The notes beneath the pieces are model-generated. The model had not been told where the DNA came from. It searched no databases and saw only the letters and a list, made by a program, of their open reading frames with translations. A stretch of DNA of 64,000 bases, from positions 2,273,468 through 2,337,467 of the forward strand of contig NZ_CH672390.1 in the NCBI RefSeq assembly GCF_000152865.1, read 5' to 3'. This document shows, in pieces, positions 29,253-38,887 of this stretch; position 1 is the stretch's first letter; every line of letters starts with the position of its first letter. The position numbers were made by a program, and so were the translations under genes. The stretch is from Erythrobacter sp. NAP1 (GTDB taxonomy: Bacteria; Pseudomonadota; Alphaproteobacteria; Sphingomonadales; Sphingomonadaceae).

Positions 29253-30425
29253 ATGACATTCGATCCCGAGGCCGCCACGCGCGACCTCATGAGCACGCTT
29301 TCAGCCGAAGAGCTGGAGCTTGCCCGCGCCTACACAACCAGCAATCACTGGCTGATCCTCGCCGGGCTTGTCGTGAGCGCGCTGGTCACGTGGCTGGTCA
29401 TAAAAAGCGGCGTGCTCGACTGGGTGTTCTCGAAGGTCAGCGAGAAGTGGCAGAACCTGCGGGTCTTCGTCGTCGCTTTTGTTTTCGGAGTGGTCAGCGG
29501 GCTGCTGTCCCTGCCCTATTCGATCTACACCGATTGGTACCGCGAAAGCGCCTATGATCGCACCAGCCAACCGCTCGGCGATTTTCTCGCGCAGGGCGCG
29601 CTCGGAATGGTGATTTCGAGCATCCTGCTCTCGCTGCTTTTCATCGGGGTCTATGCGCTGATCCGAAAGACGGGAAGGCTCTGGTGGCTGTGGTCGGGCG
29701 GTCTTGTCGCGGCCTTCACCGCGCTGGCGCTCGCCTTCCTGCCGCCGCTGATTGAGCCGCTCTTCAACGAGTTCGAGCCGATCCCCGAAGGCGAAGTGCG
29801 CGATGCCGTGTTGGCGCTTGGCGCAGAAGCCGACATCTCGCCCGACCGCATCTTTATGTATGACGGCTCGCGCCAGTCGAACAACTTCACCGCCAATGTT
29901 TCAGGGATCGGCGGCTCGGCGCGCATCGCGATCTCGGATGTGGCGATGGGTGAGGCTTCGCTCGACGAGGTGAAGGCGGTGACCGGCCACGAGATCGGGC
30001 ATTACGTGCTCGGCCATGTCTGGCGCTCGATCTTCGTCCTGAGCGTGATGGCGGTGCTGGTCTTCTTCCTCACCGCGAAGAGCTATGACTGGTTTGCGCG
30101 CAAGTTCGGCAGTTCGGCGGAGCTGTCTGACGTGCGCGGGATCCCGGTGCTGCTTTTCATCATGGGACTGTTCTTCACGCTCGGCCAACCGGTCATAAAC
30201 ACCATGACCCGCATCGGTGAGCGCGAGGCGGATGCCTATTCGCTGCGGACCGTGAACCTGCCCGATGCGCTCTCGATGGCGCTCATCAAGACCGCTGAAT
30301 ATCGCTATCCGCTGGCGGGCGATCTTGAAGAGGCCATTTTCTACACTCACCCCACGGTCCAGAACCGCGTGCGTGCGGCAATGGAATGGAAGGCTGACAA
30401 TATGGACGCGAGCGAGACCGAGTGA
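29253..30425 (+). CDS. M48 (Ste24-type) membrane metallopeptidase
   Basis: 390 aa. Multi-pass membrane protease related to CAAX prenyl protease 1. The zinc motif is HEIGHYVLGH with a downstream zinc-ligand Glu in EREADAYSLR. The preceding FMYDGSRQSNNFTANVSGIG and RIAISD stretch is typical of Ste24 homologues. In bacteria these enzymes are thought to act in membrane protein quality control. GTGAGGGGA precedes the ATG at 29253. Followed after 10 bp by nth. Confidence 0.92.
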   Translation: MTFDPEAATRDLMSTLSAEELELARAYTTSNHWLILAGLVVSALVTWLVIKSGVLDWVFSKVSEKWQNLRVFVVAFVFGVVSGLLSLPYSIYTDWYRESAYDRTSQPLGDFLAQGALGMVISSILLSLLFIGVYALIRKTGRLWWLWSGGLVAAFTALALAFLPPLIEPLFNEFEPIPEGEVRDAVLALGAEADISPDRIFMYDGSRQSNNFTANVSGIGGSARIAISDVAMGEASLDEVKAVTGHEIGHYVLGHVWRSIFVLSVMAVLVFFLTAKSYDWFARKFGSSAELSDVRGIPVLLFIMGLFFTLGQPVINTMTRIGEREADAYSLRTVNLPDALSMALIKTAEYRYPLAGDLEEAIFYTHPTVQNRVRAAMEWKADNMDASETE

Positions 30426-30435
30426 CCCCACGGGT

Positions 30436-31086
30436 ATGACCAAAGACCAGATTTTCGAGTTCTTCCGCCGTCTGGCCGAAGACAATCCCGAACCCGAAAC
30501 CGAGCTCGAATACGGCAACGCCTATCAGCTGGTCGTGGCAGTTGCCCTGTCTGCGCAAGCGACCGACGTTGGCGTCAACAAGGCGACGCGGGCTCTGTTT
30601 GCGAGGGTTGAGACGCCGCAGCAGATGCTCGATCTGGGGCTCGATGGGCTGATCGAGCACATCAAGACGATCGGCCTGTTCAACTCCAAGGCGAAGAACG
30701 TGATCGCGCTCTCGCAACTGCTGATCGACGAATATGGCGGAGAGGTTCCCGACACGCGCGAGGACCTCGTGCGGCTACCCGGCGTGGGTCGCAAGACTGC
30801 GAACGTGGTGCTCAATTGCTGGTTCAAGCAAGAGACCTTCGCGGTCGACACCCACATCCTGCGGGTTGGCAACCGCACAGGCCTCGCCAAGGGGAAGACG
30901 CCCGAGCAGGTCGAAGCGAAGCTCGAAAAACGCGTACCCCAACCCTTCCGCCTGCACGCGCATCACTGGCTGATCCTGCACGGGCGCTATGTCTGCAAGG
31001 CAAGGACGCCCGAGTGCTGGCGGTGTCCGGTGGTCGATCTGTGCAGCTTCAGGAAGAAGGTGCTGGAGAAGCCGAAGGGGCGGTGA
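30436..31086 (+). CDS. nth: Nth, endonuclease III
   Basis: 216 aa. Bifunctional DNA glycosylase/AP lyase for oxidised pyrimidines. The helix-hairpin-helix LPGVGRKTANVVL contains the catalytic Lys, and VDTHILRVGNR contains the catalytic Asp. The C-terminal [4Fe-4S] cluster Cys pattern C-x6-C-x2-C-x5-C is complete (CKARTPECWRCPVVDLC). The start at 30436 is where family similarity begins. Together with mutM in this window it gives base-excision repair of oxidative damage. Confidence 0.96.
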   Translation: MTKDQIFEFFRRLAEDNPEPETELEYGNAYQLVVAVALSAQATDVGVNKATRALFARVETPQQMLDLGLDGLIEHIKTIGLFNSKAKNVIALSQLLIDEYGGEVPDTREDLVRLPGVGRKTANVVLNCWFKQETFAVDTHILRVGNRTGLAKGKTPEQVEAKLEKRVPQPFRLHAHHWLILHGRYVCKARTPECWRCPVVDLCSFRKKVLEKPKGR

Positions 31087-31089
31087 TGG

Positions 31090-31593
31090 CTAGTTCCTTG
31101 ACACAAGTTCAAGCTTGAGCAGTTCTTCTACAACGATCTTTCTGTCTGACGTGCCCGCGTGTCCGAAATGGCCGGGTTCAGAGGTTTGACGACCGATAAA
31201 CTCGATCTGATAGAGCCTGATTTTGCCGTCGAAAGCAGGTCGCTCTGTCGCTCTGATTTCCTCTGCGAAGGTCAACCAAACTCGCTCTCCTGCGCTGTGG
31301 TACGTGCAATCATCTGCTGGCGCTGCGCAGAAACGCGACCCTTCGAACTCATCGAGCCAAAGGCCTTCCCATCGTCGTGCCTTGTCCATTGGAAAGCATT
31401 CACGGACATCGCTTGGAAACGCATTAGGTCCCCCCGACAAAAATAGTTCAACACATCTGTCGGTCACTCCTGGCAATGTTTCGCGGAGAAGTGCAGCGTC
31501 AGCCGACGCCTCAGGGTCTGGATCTGGATCAGCTGCTGGAGAGCAGCTGAGCAGGCCAATTATCGAGGCAGCCCCGAGGACCTTAAACATCAT
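31090..31593 (-). CDS. Hypothetical lipoprotein
   Basis: 167 aa, family not recognised. A short signal peptide ends in LLSC (Cys17), followed by an Asp/Pro-rich tether. The body holds four more Cys (VTDRC, VRECF, SRFC, DDC), possibly two disulfides. Its start overlaps the end of the symporter gene by 11 bp on the same strand, so it is probably co-transcribed with it. Confidence 0.62.
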   Translation of the reverse strand: MMFKVLGAASIIGLLSCSPAADPDPDPEASADAALLRETLPGVTDRCVELFLSGGPNAFPSDVRECFPMDKARRWEGLWLDEFEGSRFCAAPADDCTYHSAGERVWLTFAEEIRATERPAFDGKIRLYQIEFIGRQTSEPGHFGHAGTSDRKIVVEELLKLELVSRN

Positions 31594-32860
31594 CCGCCGA
31601 AATCAGCTCGGCCCGATCCAGTTCGCCGGTCAGGCTTGCCACGGTCGTCGCCACGGCCGCGTCGCCGCTGACATTCGTTGTGGTCCTCATCATGTCCATG
31701 ATCCGGTCGATGCCTGCTACCAGCGCGATAGTCTCAAGCGGCACACCGACCGCGCCGAAGACCAGCACCATCATGATCAGGCCAGCGCCCGGAATGCCCG
31801 CTGCGCCGATGGCTCCCAAAGTGCCGAGGATCGAAATCGTGATGTAATCGCCCCATGTAAGATCGACACCAAAGGCCTGCGCTCCGAAAAGGGTCGCAAG
31901 TCCGAGATACATCGCGGTGCCATTCATGTTGATCGTCGCTCCGAGCGACACGACGAAACTCGACACCGAGTTCGAGACCCCCAAGTTGCGCTGGGTGCAG
32001 CGCAACGTAACGGGCAGCGTCGCGTTCGAACTTGCGGTCGAATAACTCACCGCGATCGCGTCAACGATGCCGCGAAAGAAATCGATCACTGGCAGTTTCG
32101 CGATGAACTTGATCATCCCCGCATAGATTAAGCCAATGATCAGGAAGCAACCGAGATAGTTCAGGAACACGAGGATGCCGAGCGCCTGCAGCGCTTCGAG
32201 CCCCAGTGTGCCCGCGACCCATGCCATCAGCGCAAAGACACCGAACGGGGTCAACTCCATCACGATCATCGTGACCCTCTGCATCACGATTGACCCGCTT
32301 TCGAAGATCTTGAGCACCGGCTCACCGTCTTCCTTCGCCATGAGGATGCCAATGCCGATAAGAAGCGAGAATACAATGAGTGGAAGGACATTGACGTCTG
32401 CCATGACCTGAACAGGGCTCGATGGAACGACCTCGAGGATCATCTCTGAGAACGACTTGGCGCTTTCTTGCCGCTCCTGCGCTTCCGCAAGTTTATCGGC
32501 GTCGAGCTGCATCGAACTGCCATTGATCCCGCCACCGGGTTGGGCAAATGTGCCAATCGCAAGGCCAAGCCACACTGCCATCTGACCTGTGACCACAAAG
32601 ATCAATAGCGCACGCCATCCCACGCTTCCTAGCTTGCGCAGGTCTCCGATACTGGCGACGCCCGCGACAAGGCTGAAGAAGATCAACGGAACGACCAGCA
32701 TCTTGATGAAGGCGATGAAGATGTCACCGATAATCTTGATGTCGGTCGGCTCCAGTCCGCCGATGCTGCCTACCTGACCCCACGGATAGCCAATCGCGAT
32801 CCCAAGCACGAGCGCACCAATAACCCGCTGCCACAGCGGAATTGCAAACCAGGCTTTCAT
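31583..32860 (-). CDS. Dicarboxylate/amino acid:cation symporter (DAACS family)
   Basis: 425 aa. GltP/DctA-type secondary transporter. It has the Ser-rich reentrant loop (SYSTASSNATLPVTLR), the NMNGTAMYLG motif of the substrate/cation site, and the second hairpin with GIPGAGLIM and the DRIMDMMRTTTNVSGD segment with the Asp that contacts substrate amino groups. It probably imports C4-dicarboxylates, glutamate or aspartate with Na+ or H+. Upstream of it, 7 bp away, is dapE in the same orientation. Confidence 0.93.
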   Translation of the reverse strand: MKAWFAIPLWQRVIGALVLGIAIGYPWGQVGSIGGLEPTDIKIIGDIFIAFIKMLVVPLIFFSLVAGVASIGDLRKLGSVGWRALLIFVVTGQMAVWLGLAIGTFAQPGGGINGSSMQLDADKLAEAQERQESAKSFSEMILEVVPSSPVQVMADVNVLPLIVFSLLIGIGILMAKEDGEPVLKIFESGSIVMQRVTMIVMELTPFGVFALMAWVAGTLGLEALQALGILVFLNYLGCFLIIGLIYAGMIKFIAKLPVIDFFRGIVDAIAVSYSTASSNATLPVTLRCTQRNLGVSNSVSSFVVSLGATINMNGTAMYLGLATLFGAQAFGVDLTWGDYITISILGTLGAIGAAGIPGAGLIMMVLVFGAVGVPLETIALVAGIDRIMDMMRTTTNVSGDAAVATTVASLTGELDRAELISADDV

Positions 32861-32867
32861 CGGAAAC

Positions 32868-34025
32868 TCACGCCCCTTCGTGTTCTGTTTTCAGCGCCAG
32901 CGCCCCCAGCGCCGCGCGTGTGTAGATGCGGGTTAGCGTATCGAGGTCGGGTATGGCCACAGCCTCGTCACGCTTGTGCATGGTTGCGTTGCACAGGCCG
33001 AACTCGATCACCGGGCACACGGCGCGCAGGAACCGCGCATCGGACGTGCCTCCGGTGGTCGATTGGTCGGGCCGCGTGCCGGTTTCAGCCTCGATCGCCT
33101 CGGCGAGCATATTCGAAAATGCGCCGGGCTCGGTCAGGAAGGGTTCGCCCGAAATGATCGGCAGAGCGCGCCCGCCGTGCTTTTCAGCGATAGCGGCGAC
33201 GCGCTCCGACAGGCTTGCGCCGGAATGCAGATCGTTGAAGCGGATCGAAATGCGCGCCTTGGCGGTGGCAGGGATGACATTGTGAGCGCGGTTGCCGACT
33301 TCGATATCGGTGATCTCGAGGTTTGAAGGCTGGAACCAGTCGGTCCCGGTATCGAGCGTGAGCGCGTCGAGCTCGGCGAGCATCGCTACCAGCTTTGGGT
33401 TGGGGTTATCGGCAAGGTGCGGATAGGCGACGTGGCCCTGCATGCCCTCGACCGTCAGCCAGATATTGACCGAACCGCGCCGTCCGATCTTCATCATGTC
33501 GCCCAGCCGATCGACGCTGGTGGGTTCGCCGACAAGGCACAAGTCGGGCTTGATGCCCTGCTCATTCATGTAGTCGATCAGCGCCCTCGTGCCGTGCAGA
33601 GCCGGGCCTTCCTCATCGCCGGTGATGATGAAGCTGATCGTGCCCGCGTCTTTCGGGACATCTGCGACAGCTGCGACCATACAGGCGATCGAGCTCTTCA
33701 TGTCCACCGCGCCGCGTCCATAAAGCAGCTCGCCGCGCTCTGTCGGTTCGAAAGGGTCCGAGGCCCAGCCATCGCCCGGCGGGACCACGTCGAGGTGCCC
33801 TGCAAAAGCGAAATGCTGGCTGCCCTCGGGCCCTTTGCGGATCGCGAAGAGATTTTCGACAGGTGCCTCGTCGCTGCCTTCCTCGCCATCGCCGCGTTTG
33901 AACCGGTGGACCGCAAAGCCCAGCGGCGCGAGCATTTGCTCCATCGCGTCGAAGACAGAACCGGTGGCGGGGGTAACGCTGGGCTCGGCAATGAGCCGCT
34001 TGGCGTAATCGAGGGCATCACTCAT
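32868..34025 (-). CDS. dapE: DapE, succinyl-diaminopimelate desuccinylase
   Basis: 385 aa. M20-family dizinc amidohydrolase of the succinylase branch of lysine synthesis. Metal ligands lie in FAGHLDVVPPGD, GRGAVDMKSS and FIITGDEEGPA; the dimer-domain stretch RISIRFND and the late TTGGTSDARF are also present. The start at 34025 has a GCGAGGG site; the open frame upstream (to 34334) overlaps the divergent cupin gene and is rejected. Confidence 0.95.
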   Translation of the reverse strand: MSDALDYAKRLIAEPSVTPATGSVFDAMEQMLAPLGFAVHRFKRGDGEEGSDEAPVENLFAIRKGPEGSQHFAFAGHLDVVPPGDGWASDPFEPTERGELLYGRGAVDMKSSIACMVAAVADVPKDAGTISFIITGDEEGPALHGTRALIDYMNEQGIKPDLCLVGEPTSVDRLGDMMKIGRRGSVNIWLTVEGMQGHVAYPHLADNPNPKLVAMLAELDALTLDTGTDWFQPSNLEITDIEVGNRAHNVIPATAKARISIRFNDLHSGASLSERVAAIAEKHGGRALPIISGEPFLTEPGAFSNMLAEAIEAETGTRPDQSTTGGTSDARFLRAVCPVIEFGLCNATMHKRDEAVAIPDLDTLTRIYTRAALGALALKTEHEGA

Positions 34026-34054
34026 AGTGCCCTCGCTAGCAGGAGAAGCGCCCA

Positions 34055-34522
34055 ATGCCCAAGCTTGATCTTGATGCGATCCAACAGACCAACGCGACCG
34101 GCTATCCCCCGCCCTTCGACGCGGATGTCGAGGGGCGCTGGTATCGCAGGCTCGCGCCGGTTGCCGGGCTGACACAGATGGGCGCGAGCCATGTCGAACT
34201 AAAGCCCGGCGCATACTCTTCGCAGCGGCACTGGCACCGGGTAGAGGATGAGCTTGTCGTTGTGCTGTCAGGCGAAGCGGTGCTGATCGAGGACGAGGGC
34301 GAGACGGTGGTGAAGGCTGGCGACGTGATCGCATGGGCAGCCGGGGTCGAGAACGGACACCGCCTGCACAATCGCAGCGACACCTCCTGTTTCTTCATCG
34401 CCGTTTCGGCAGGCGACGCAGATGCGGATTCGGGCGAATATCCCGATATCGACATGGTGTTCGACGCCGATGGATATGCGCGCAAGGACGGCTCTCGCTA
34501 CGAGACGCGGCGAACCCCTTGA
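34055..34522 (+). CDS. Cupin domain protein
   Basis: 155 aa. Single small-beta-barrel cupin: motif 1 as RHWHRVEDELVVVLSGEA (metal-ligand His and Glu) and motif 2 around GDVIAWAAGVENGHRLHNRS. Substrate unknown; similar proteins are annotated only as cupins. CAGGAGAAG precedes the ATG, 29 bp from the divergent dapE start. The lysE-like gene follows after 25 bp. Confidence 0.85.
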   Translation: MPKLDLDAIQQTNATGYPPPFDADVEGRWYRRLAPVAGLTQMGASHVELKPGAYSSQRHWHRVEDELVVVLSGEAVLIEDEGETVVKAGDVIAWAAGVENGHRLHNRSDTSCFFIAVSAGDADADSGEYPDIDMVFDADGYARKDGSRYETRRTP

Positions 34523-34547
34523 TCGGGCGCCCTGAACCGCTTCGCTC

Positions 34548-35156
34548 ATGGACCTGATCGGCTTTGCCCTTGCCGTGCTCCTGATCGAGCTGACCCCCGG
34601 CCCCAACATGGGTTGGCTGGTGGCGCTGACGCTAGCGGAAGGGAAGCGATCGGGGCTGGCCGCAACGACCGGCATCGCCCTCGGGCTTGCTAGCAATGCG
34701 GCGCTGAGCGTGCTCGCAGCAAGCTTCATCCTCAGCCAGAGCGACGCAATCGCGAAAGGCATTTCGCTTGCGGGTGCAGCAATGATGGCTTGGCTCGCAT
34801 GGCAGGCGTGGCGCGATGCTGGTGAGAGTTCGCACGCGGCAACACCTCGTAATGAAGTCCAGCGCAATGCTCTCGCCGGGTTCGGGATCAACCTGCTCAA
34901 CCCCAAGGCGACGCTGTTCTTCATCACGGTCATGCCGCAATTCATCGCGGGAGGCAGGCCAAGCTATGCGCAAGGCCTTATAATGGCCACGCTCAGCGTC
35001 GCGGTCGCGACTGCGGTCCACCTAGCGCTTGTTTTCGGGGCCGAGCGCATTCGCCCGCTGCTCCAGTCGCATGCGCGCGCAAGGCATGTGAGCCGCATCC
35101 TCGCATTGCTGATGCTCGGCGTGGCGACGTGGTTCGCCTGGAAAGCGTTTGCCTAG
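34548..35156 (+). CDS. LysE family amino-acid exporter
   Basis: 202 aa, about six membrane helices. The N-terminal LIELTPGPNMGWLVALTLAE is the RhtB/LysE signature and GFGINLLNPKATLFF is the second conserved block. Exports amino acids or related metabolites; the substrate cannot be deduced. Its stop shares CTAG with the convergent S1/P1 nuclease gene. Confidence 0.9.
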   Translation: MDLIGFALAVLLIELTPGPNMGWLVALTLAEGKRSGLAATTGIALGLASNAALSVLAASFILSQSDAIAKGISLAGAAMMAWLAWQAWRDAGESSHAATPRNEVQRNALAGFGINLLNPKATLFFITVMPQFIAGGRPSYAQGLIMATLSVAVATAVHLALVFGAERIRPLLQSHARARHVSRILALLMLGVATWFAWKAFA

Positions 35157-36028
35157 CGGCGCTCAGGCTCGGGCAGCGGGCCGGGCTCGAGCGCGCTTTC
35201 GATAAGCTGCGCGATACGAATGCCCGCCTGCTGAACGCGGCGCTTGGCGATGGGAACGCCGCGCACGATGTCTTCCTGAGTGAGCGCGGTCTTCATAGGC
35301 AGTTCTGTGCCGCACACATCGCCGGTGTCGAAAGCGGTCGGGTAGACGAAGCCGCGTGAGATCTCCCAGCTTTCGCGTCCCCACTCATCAGGATTGCCGC
35401 CGCCAAGCTCAGCGCGCTCGGCTACGCTGTAGCGGCGCACGACGGGATCGGCAGGGTCGCTGATTGCACGTTCTGCAAGGGGTCCGTCCCAGATCCAGTG
35501 GAGGTTGAGGCTTGGAACAATGCCGTAATCGGTCTCGCGATCATTGCCCCCTCGGTCGCTTTTGTCGCCCGAGTGAAGCGGCATATGCACATCGCCTGCG
35601 AAGTGCACCATGAAGGCAAGCGCTTCGAGCCTGACATTGGCAGGCAAGCTCTCATCGGCGAGCACGCGGTGCGCACGCTCGATCTGGCCCGTGACACAGG
35701 CGCCGCCGGGACAATTGGCGCGCGGGTTGAATGCCTCGCAAATCGGCGCGGTCCGGTAATGCCAGGCAGCTGTGTAGCCCCAGCGCGATCGGTCTCGGCG
35801 AATGCAATCGGGCCACACGCTCGCATCGCGAAGGTTCTCAAGATCGCATTCGGGCGTGCCAATCAGTTCCTCGGCTTCAAACAGCGCGCGCAGCTTGGCG
35901 CGCGAAGCTGGCGAGATATTGGCCTCGGCAATTTCGGCGGTCTTGCGGTGCGCGTAAAAGCCCCATGCGCTCGCCGGGGTCGGCAGCAGTAAGGCAATTG
36001 CGCAAAGCGCAAAGATTGCGTGTCTCAT
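35153..36028 (-). CDS. S1/P1-type zinc nuclease
   Basis: 291 aa. A signal peptide ends PASA, so the mature protein starts with Trp (WGFYAHRKTAEIAE); that N-terminal Trp is a zinc ligand in the S1/P1 family. The HFAGDVHMPLHSGD and DRGGND segments carry further His/Asp ligands. A secreted single-strand nuclease/3'-nucleotidase for phosphate or nucleotide scavenging is likely. Family members more usually read WGxxGH at the N terminus. The start overlaps the GST stop (ATGA). Confidence 0.85.
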   Translation of the reverse strand: MRHAIFALCAIALLLPTPASAWGFYAHRKTAEIAEANISPASRAKLRALFEAEELIGTPECDLENLRDASVWPDCIRRDRSRWGYTAAWHYRTAPICEAFNPRANCPGGACVTGQIERAHRVLADESLPANVRLEALAFMVHFAGDVHMPLHSGDKSDRGGNDRETDYGIVPSLNLHWIWDGPLAERAISDPADPVVRRYSVAERAELGGGNPDEWGRESWEISRGFVYPTAFDTGDVCGTELPMKTALTQEDIVRGVPIAKRRVQQAGIRIAQLIESALEPGPLPEPERR

Positions 36029-36684
36029 CCCACGGTCTCGTACTGTTCGATTACCCATTGTTCATCTTCCGAAGCGCTGACCCATGTCTGCATCCAGTCA
36101 TGCTCCCAGATCGCTTCCATATAGCTTTGCGCGAAGCCTGGCACGCCAATCCCGTAGGTAACAAAGCGCGATACGATTGGCGCGTAAAAGACATCGGCTG
36201 CCCCGAAGGTGCCGAACAGGAACGGCCCTGCGCTACCGTGGCGAGCCCGCACCTCGGCCCAGAGCTGAAGGATGCGTACGACTTCGCTTTTGGTCTGGTC
36301 TGATACATTTTCAAGCTTGATCCGCCGGCGCACATTCATCGGCATCTCGCTGCGCAGCGAGGCATAGGAAGAATGCATTTCGGCAACCATCGAACGCGCC
36401 ATCCCGCGCGCGGCCTCGTCCTTGGGCCAGAAGCGGTCGCGCCCGACCTTGTCGGAAAGGTACTCCATGATCGCCAGGCTGTCCCAGATGACATTGTCGC
36501 CGTCCCACAGGATCGGGACCTTGCCGCTGGAGGGCTGGAAATCATCCGATTGCTTCTCTTCCTGCCAATGCTCGCCAAGGATCGGGACGGTGATTTCCTC
36601 AAAACTCAGTCCCGATTGCTTGGCCGCGAGCCAGCCGCGAAGCGACCAGCTTGAATAGTTCTTGTTTCCGATGATGAGTTTCAT
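36025..36684 (-). CDS. Glutathione S-transferase family protein
   Basis: 219 aa. Thioredoxin-like N domain starting [19 protein letters not shown], with the glutathione-site [10 protein letters not shown] and [12 protein letters not shown], then an all-helical C domain. The NYSSWSLR motif resembles a group of bacterial GSTs with a Ser catalytic residue. Substrate unknown. Start at 36684 (MKLII); longer frames have no similarity. Confidence 0.9.
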   Translation of the reverse strand: MKLIIGNKNYSSWSLRGWLAAKQSGLSFEEITVPILGEHWQEEKQSDDFQPSSGKVPILWDGDNVIWDSLAIMEYLSDKVGRDRFWPKDEAARGMARSMVAEMHSSYASLRSEMPMNVRRRIKLENVSDQTKSEVVRILQLWAEVRARHGSAGPFLFGTFGAADVFYAPIVSRFVTYGIGVPGFAQSYMEAIWEHDWMQTWVSASEDEQWVIEQYETVG

Positions 36685-36798
36685 GGCTGCTCCACCCGGG
36701 GGCACCAGCCCCGTCCATTCGGTTCGTCCGTAGATATTCATGGTTTCGCTGTCGAGGCTGAACGGGTTACGAGGGGCCAGAATTGGAGAATCGTCACG

Positions 36799-37218
36799 AT
36801 GAGCCTGCCCCCGTTCCACCTCGCGTTCCCGGTCGATGATCTTGGCGCAGCGCGCGATTTCTATCGCGAGACGCTGGGATGCAGCGAAGGACGGTCCTCG
36901 GACGAGTGGATCGACTTCGATTTTCACGGGCATCAGATCGTCGCGCACCTCGCGCCCGGTGGCTCAGGCGACCGTGCAAGCAACCATGTCGATGGGCACG
37001 GCGTGCCGGTCCCGCATTTCGGATTGGTGCTTGAAATGGAGCAGTGGGAAGCGCTGGCAGAGCGCCTGCGCGCCGCCGACACCGATTTCGTAATCGAGCC
37101 GACGGTACGCTTTCGCGGGCAACCGGGCGAACAGGCCACGATGTTCCTGCGCGATCCGGCCGGCAATGCGCTTGAATTCAAGGCGTTTGCCGAGCCGGAT
37201 CAGCTGTTCGCGACCTAG
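36799..37218 (+). CDS. VOC family (glyoxalase-fold) protein
   Basis: 139 aa. Two beta-alpha-beta-beta-beta units; [19 protein letters not shown] and the terminal [16 protein letters not shown] are typical vicinal-oxygen-chelate sequences, with the metal-ligand pattern His...His...Glu. Similar proteins are annotated as glyoxalase/bleomycin-resistance/dioxygenase fold. Function unknown. Its stop shares CTAG with the convergent MFS gene. Confidence 0.88.
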   Translation: MSLPPFHLAFPVDDLGAARDFYRETLGCSEGRSSDEWIDFDFHGHQIVAHLAPGGSGDRASNHVDGHGVPVPHFGLVLEMEQWEALAERLRAADTDFVIEPTVRFRGQPGEQATMFLRDPAGNALEFKAFAEPDQLFAT

Positions 37219-38732
37219 CCGCCGCGCGCCACCATATCTTCTTGAAGCGTGCGCCCGGCGAGGAGGTAGTGGAGCGCTGCCCAGCCATAGAGGCAAACGA
37301 AGATCACGATCGACCATTGCAGCCCCTGCGCCTCGCTTGTTGTGCAAGCCGAGAGCGCCTCTACTTCGCCAGCCGAAAGCGCAGCACGCGCTTCGGGCGC
37401 CAGCGCGATCAGCGGCTTGCATGCTTCAAGCGTGAGAGCCAGCCCGTAGCCATCGAGGAACATTGTCTTAAGCACGGTCGACAGGATGCCGATCAAGAGC
37501 GGCCCAAGCCCGTATCCAACGAGGTTCACGACGAAGAGCGTGATGGCCACGGCTGTAGCGCGCATCCGACTGTCAGCGACGCCGCCCGAGACCGCGTACA
37601 TGGGTCCAAGATACGCATAGTGGAGTGTCGCCGCCGCCATGAGTGCTGGCATCGCAAGCCATAGATTGTCCATCAGATAGCCAAACGCATAGAGGGGGAC
37701 CGACAGCCCCATCCCCACGGCAGGAAGCCATGAAAGCGCATTGGGATAACGCGAGGCCATCTTGTCAGAGAGCCAGCCCGACCCGAAAACTCCAATCGCC
37801 GCCATCAGGCCAAGGATGATACCGAACAACAGCGATGCGTCCTGGATTGTGAGACCATGCGTTCGGATGAGGAAGCTGGTCGTGAACTGTGCGACACCAT
37901 ATCCGACAAACGAAGCGATGGTCGCCCCGATCACGACGTGAACATAAGCGGGCTTTTTGACCAGCACCTTGAGCGCTTCGCCAAAGCTCGCTTTTTCAAG
38001 ACCCTGCAAGGCTGCGGGATCGGTGTAGCCACGCGGTGGCTCGGTGATGCTGCGCCACACGACGAGCGCGACCAGCAATCCCGGCAAGCCGACAACAACG
38101 AAAGCAATCCGCCAGCCCTCGACCGTGCTCCAGTCGAGGTCGCCGAACAGTCCGCCAATTCCGATTGAATTGATCCAGACGCCGAACGCCGCGCCATCAA
38201 GCCCTGCAAGTTGTCCGCCGAACAGCGATGCCAGCATCCCGCCAAGCGGCACGCCCAGAGCATAGACCGACACGGCTGTCGCGCGGCTCGATGGCTTGAA
38301 ATAGTCCGCGATCAGCGATTGCGCGGGAGGGGTGCACCCTGCCTCGCCGATACTGACGCCGACGCGGAACAGGAACAGCATCAGGAACGATGCTGCGAAA
38401 CCGCATAGCGCTGTAAACAGGCTCCAGATCGCGACTGCCGCTGCGATGATCACTACGCGATTGTAGCGTTCCGCCGCACGCGCAATAGGGATGCCGAGAA
38501 ACGTATAGAGAAACGCAAACGCAGGTCCGCCCAGCAGGCCCATCTGCCAGTCTTCAAGCCCGAAGGTGAGCTTGATCGGTTCGGTCAGGATGTTGACGAT
38601 CGTGCGATCGATGAAATTGAAGATGTAGACGACCAGAAGTGCAGTCAGCACGTAAGCCCGGTAGCCCGGCGTCCCGAAACCGTCAGATCCCGAGTGAGCC
38701 GTCGGCTGCGCCGCCACAGTCGCTTGCGCCAT
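37215..38732 (-). CDS. MFS transporter
   Basis: 505 aa, 12 predicted membrane helices. The N-terminal [15 protein letters not shown] and the [17 protein letters not shown] stretch resemble the spinster-type/aromatic-acid MFS transporters of sphingomonads. An extra 60-residue soluble stretch interrupts the last two helices. Exporter or importer is undecided. GGGAGAGGGA precedes the ATG. Confidence 0.88.
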   Translation of the reverse strand: MAQATVAAQPTAHSGSDGFGTPGYRAYVLTALLVVYIFNFIDRTIVNILTEPIKLTFGLEDWQMGLLGGPAFAFLYTFLGIPIARAAERYNRVVIIAAAVAIWSLFTALCGFAASFLMLFLFRVGVSIGEAGCTPPAQSLIADYFKPSSRATAVSVYALGVPLGGMLASLFGGQLAGLDGAAFGVWINSIGIGGLFGDLDWSTVEGWRIAFVVVGLPGLLVALVVWRSITEPPRGYTDPAALQGLEKASFGEALKVLVKKPAYVHVVIGATIASFVGYGVAQFTTSFLIRTHGLTIQDASLLFGIILGLMAAIGVFGSGWLSDKMASRYPNALSWLPAVGMGLSVPLYAFGYLMDNLWLAMPALMAAATLHYAYLGPMYAVSGGVADSRMRATAVAITLFVVNLVGYGLGPLLIGILSTVLKTMFLDGYGLALTLEACKPLIALAPEARAALSAGEVEALSACTTSEAQGLQWSIVIFVCLYGWAALHYLLAGRTLQEDMVARGG

Positions 38733-38843
38733 GTAAATCCCTCTCCCTGCACCGGCCCGGCGAGCGCGCCGGTTTTCTCCGGTCGGCAGATGCGGGGGGC
38801 GCTTTGTTTAGCGCGCCACTGTGTTAGCTTTTGCAGGAAAGGT

Positions 38844-38865
38844 AAAGCGCTGGAATTGGCGCTTT
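38844..38865 (-). terminator. Candidate terminator after engB
   Basis: GCGCTTT (38859-38865) and AAAGCGC (38844-38850) form a 7-bp hairpin 22 bp past the engB stop on the minus strand, followed by TTTACC. The T-run is short, so confidence is moderate. Confidence 0.45.
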
Positions 38866-38887
38866 CGCACAGTTCGTCGAGCGTCGA

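Noticed and set aside
38751..38776. ACCGGC/GCCGGT hairpin followed by TTTT upstream of the MFS gene
   Set aside because: No plus-strand gene ends here, so a terminator role is unlikely; the arms are only 6 bp.
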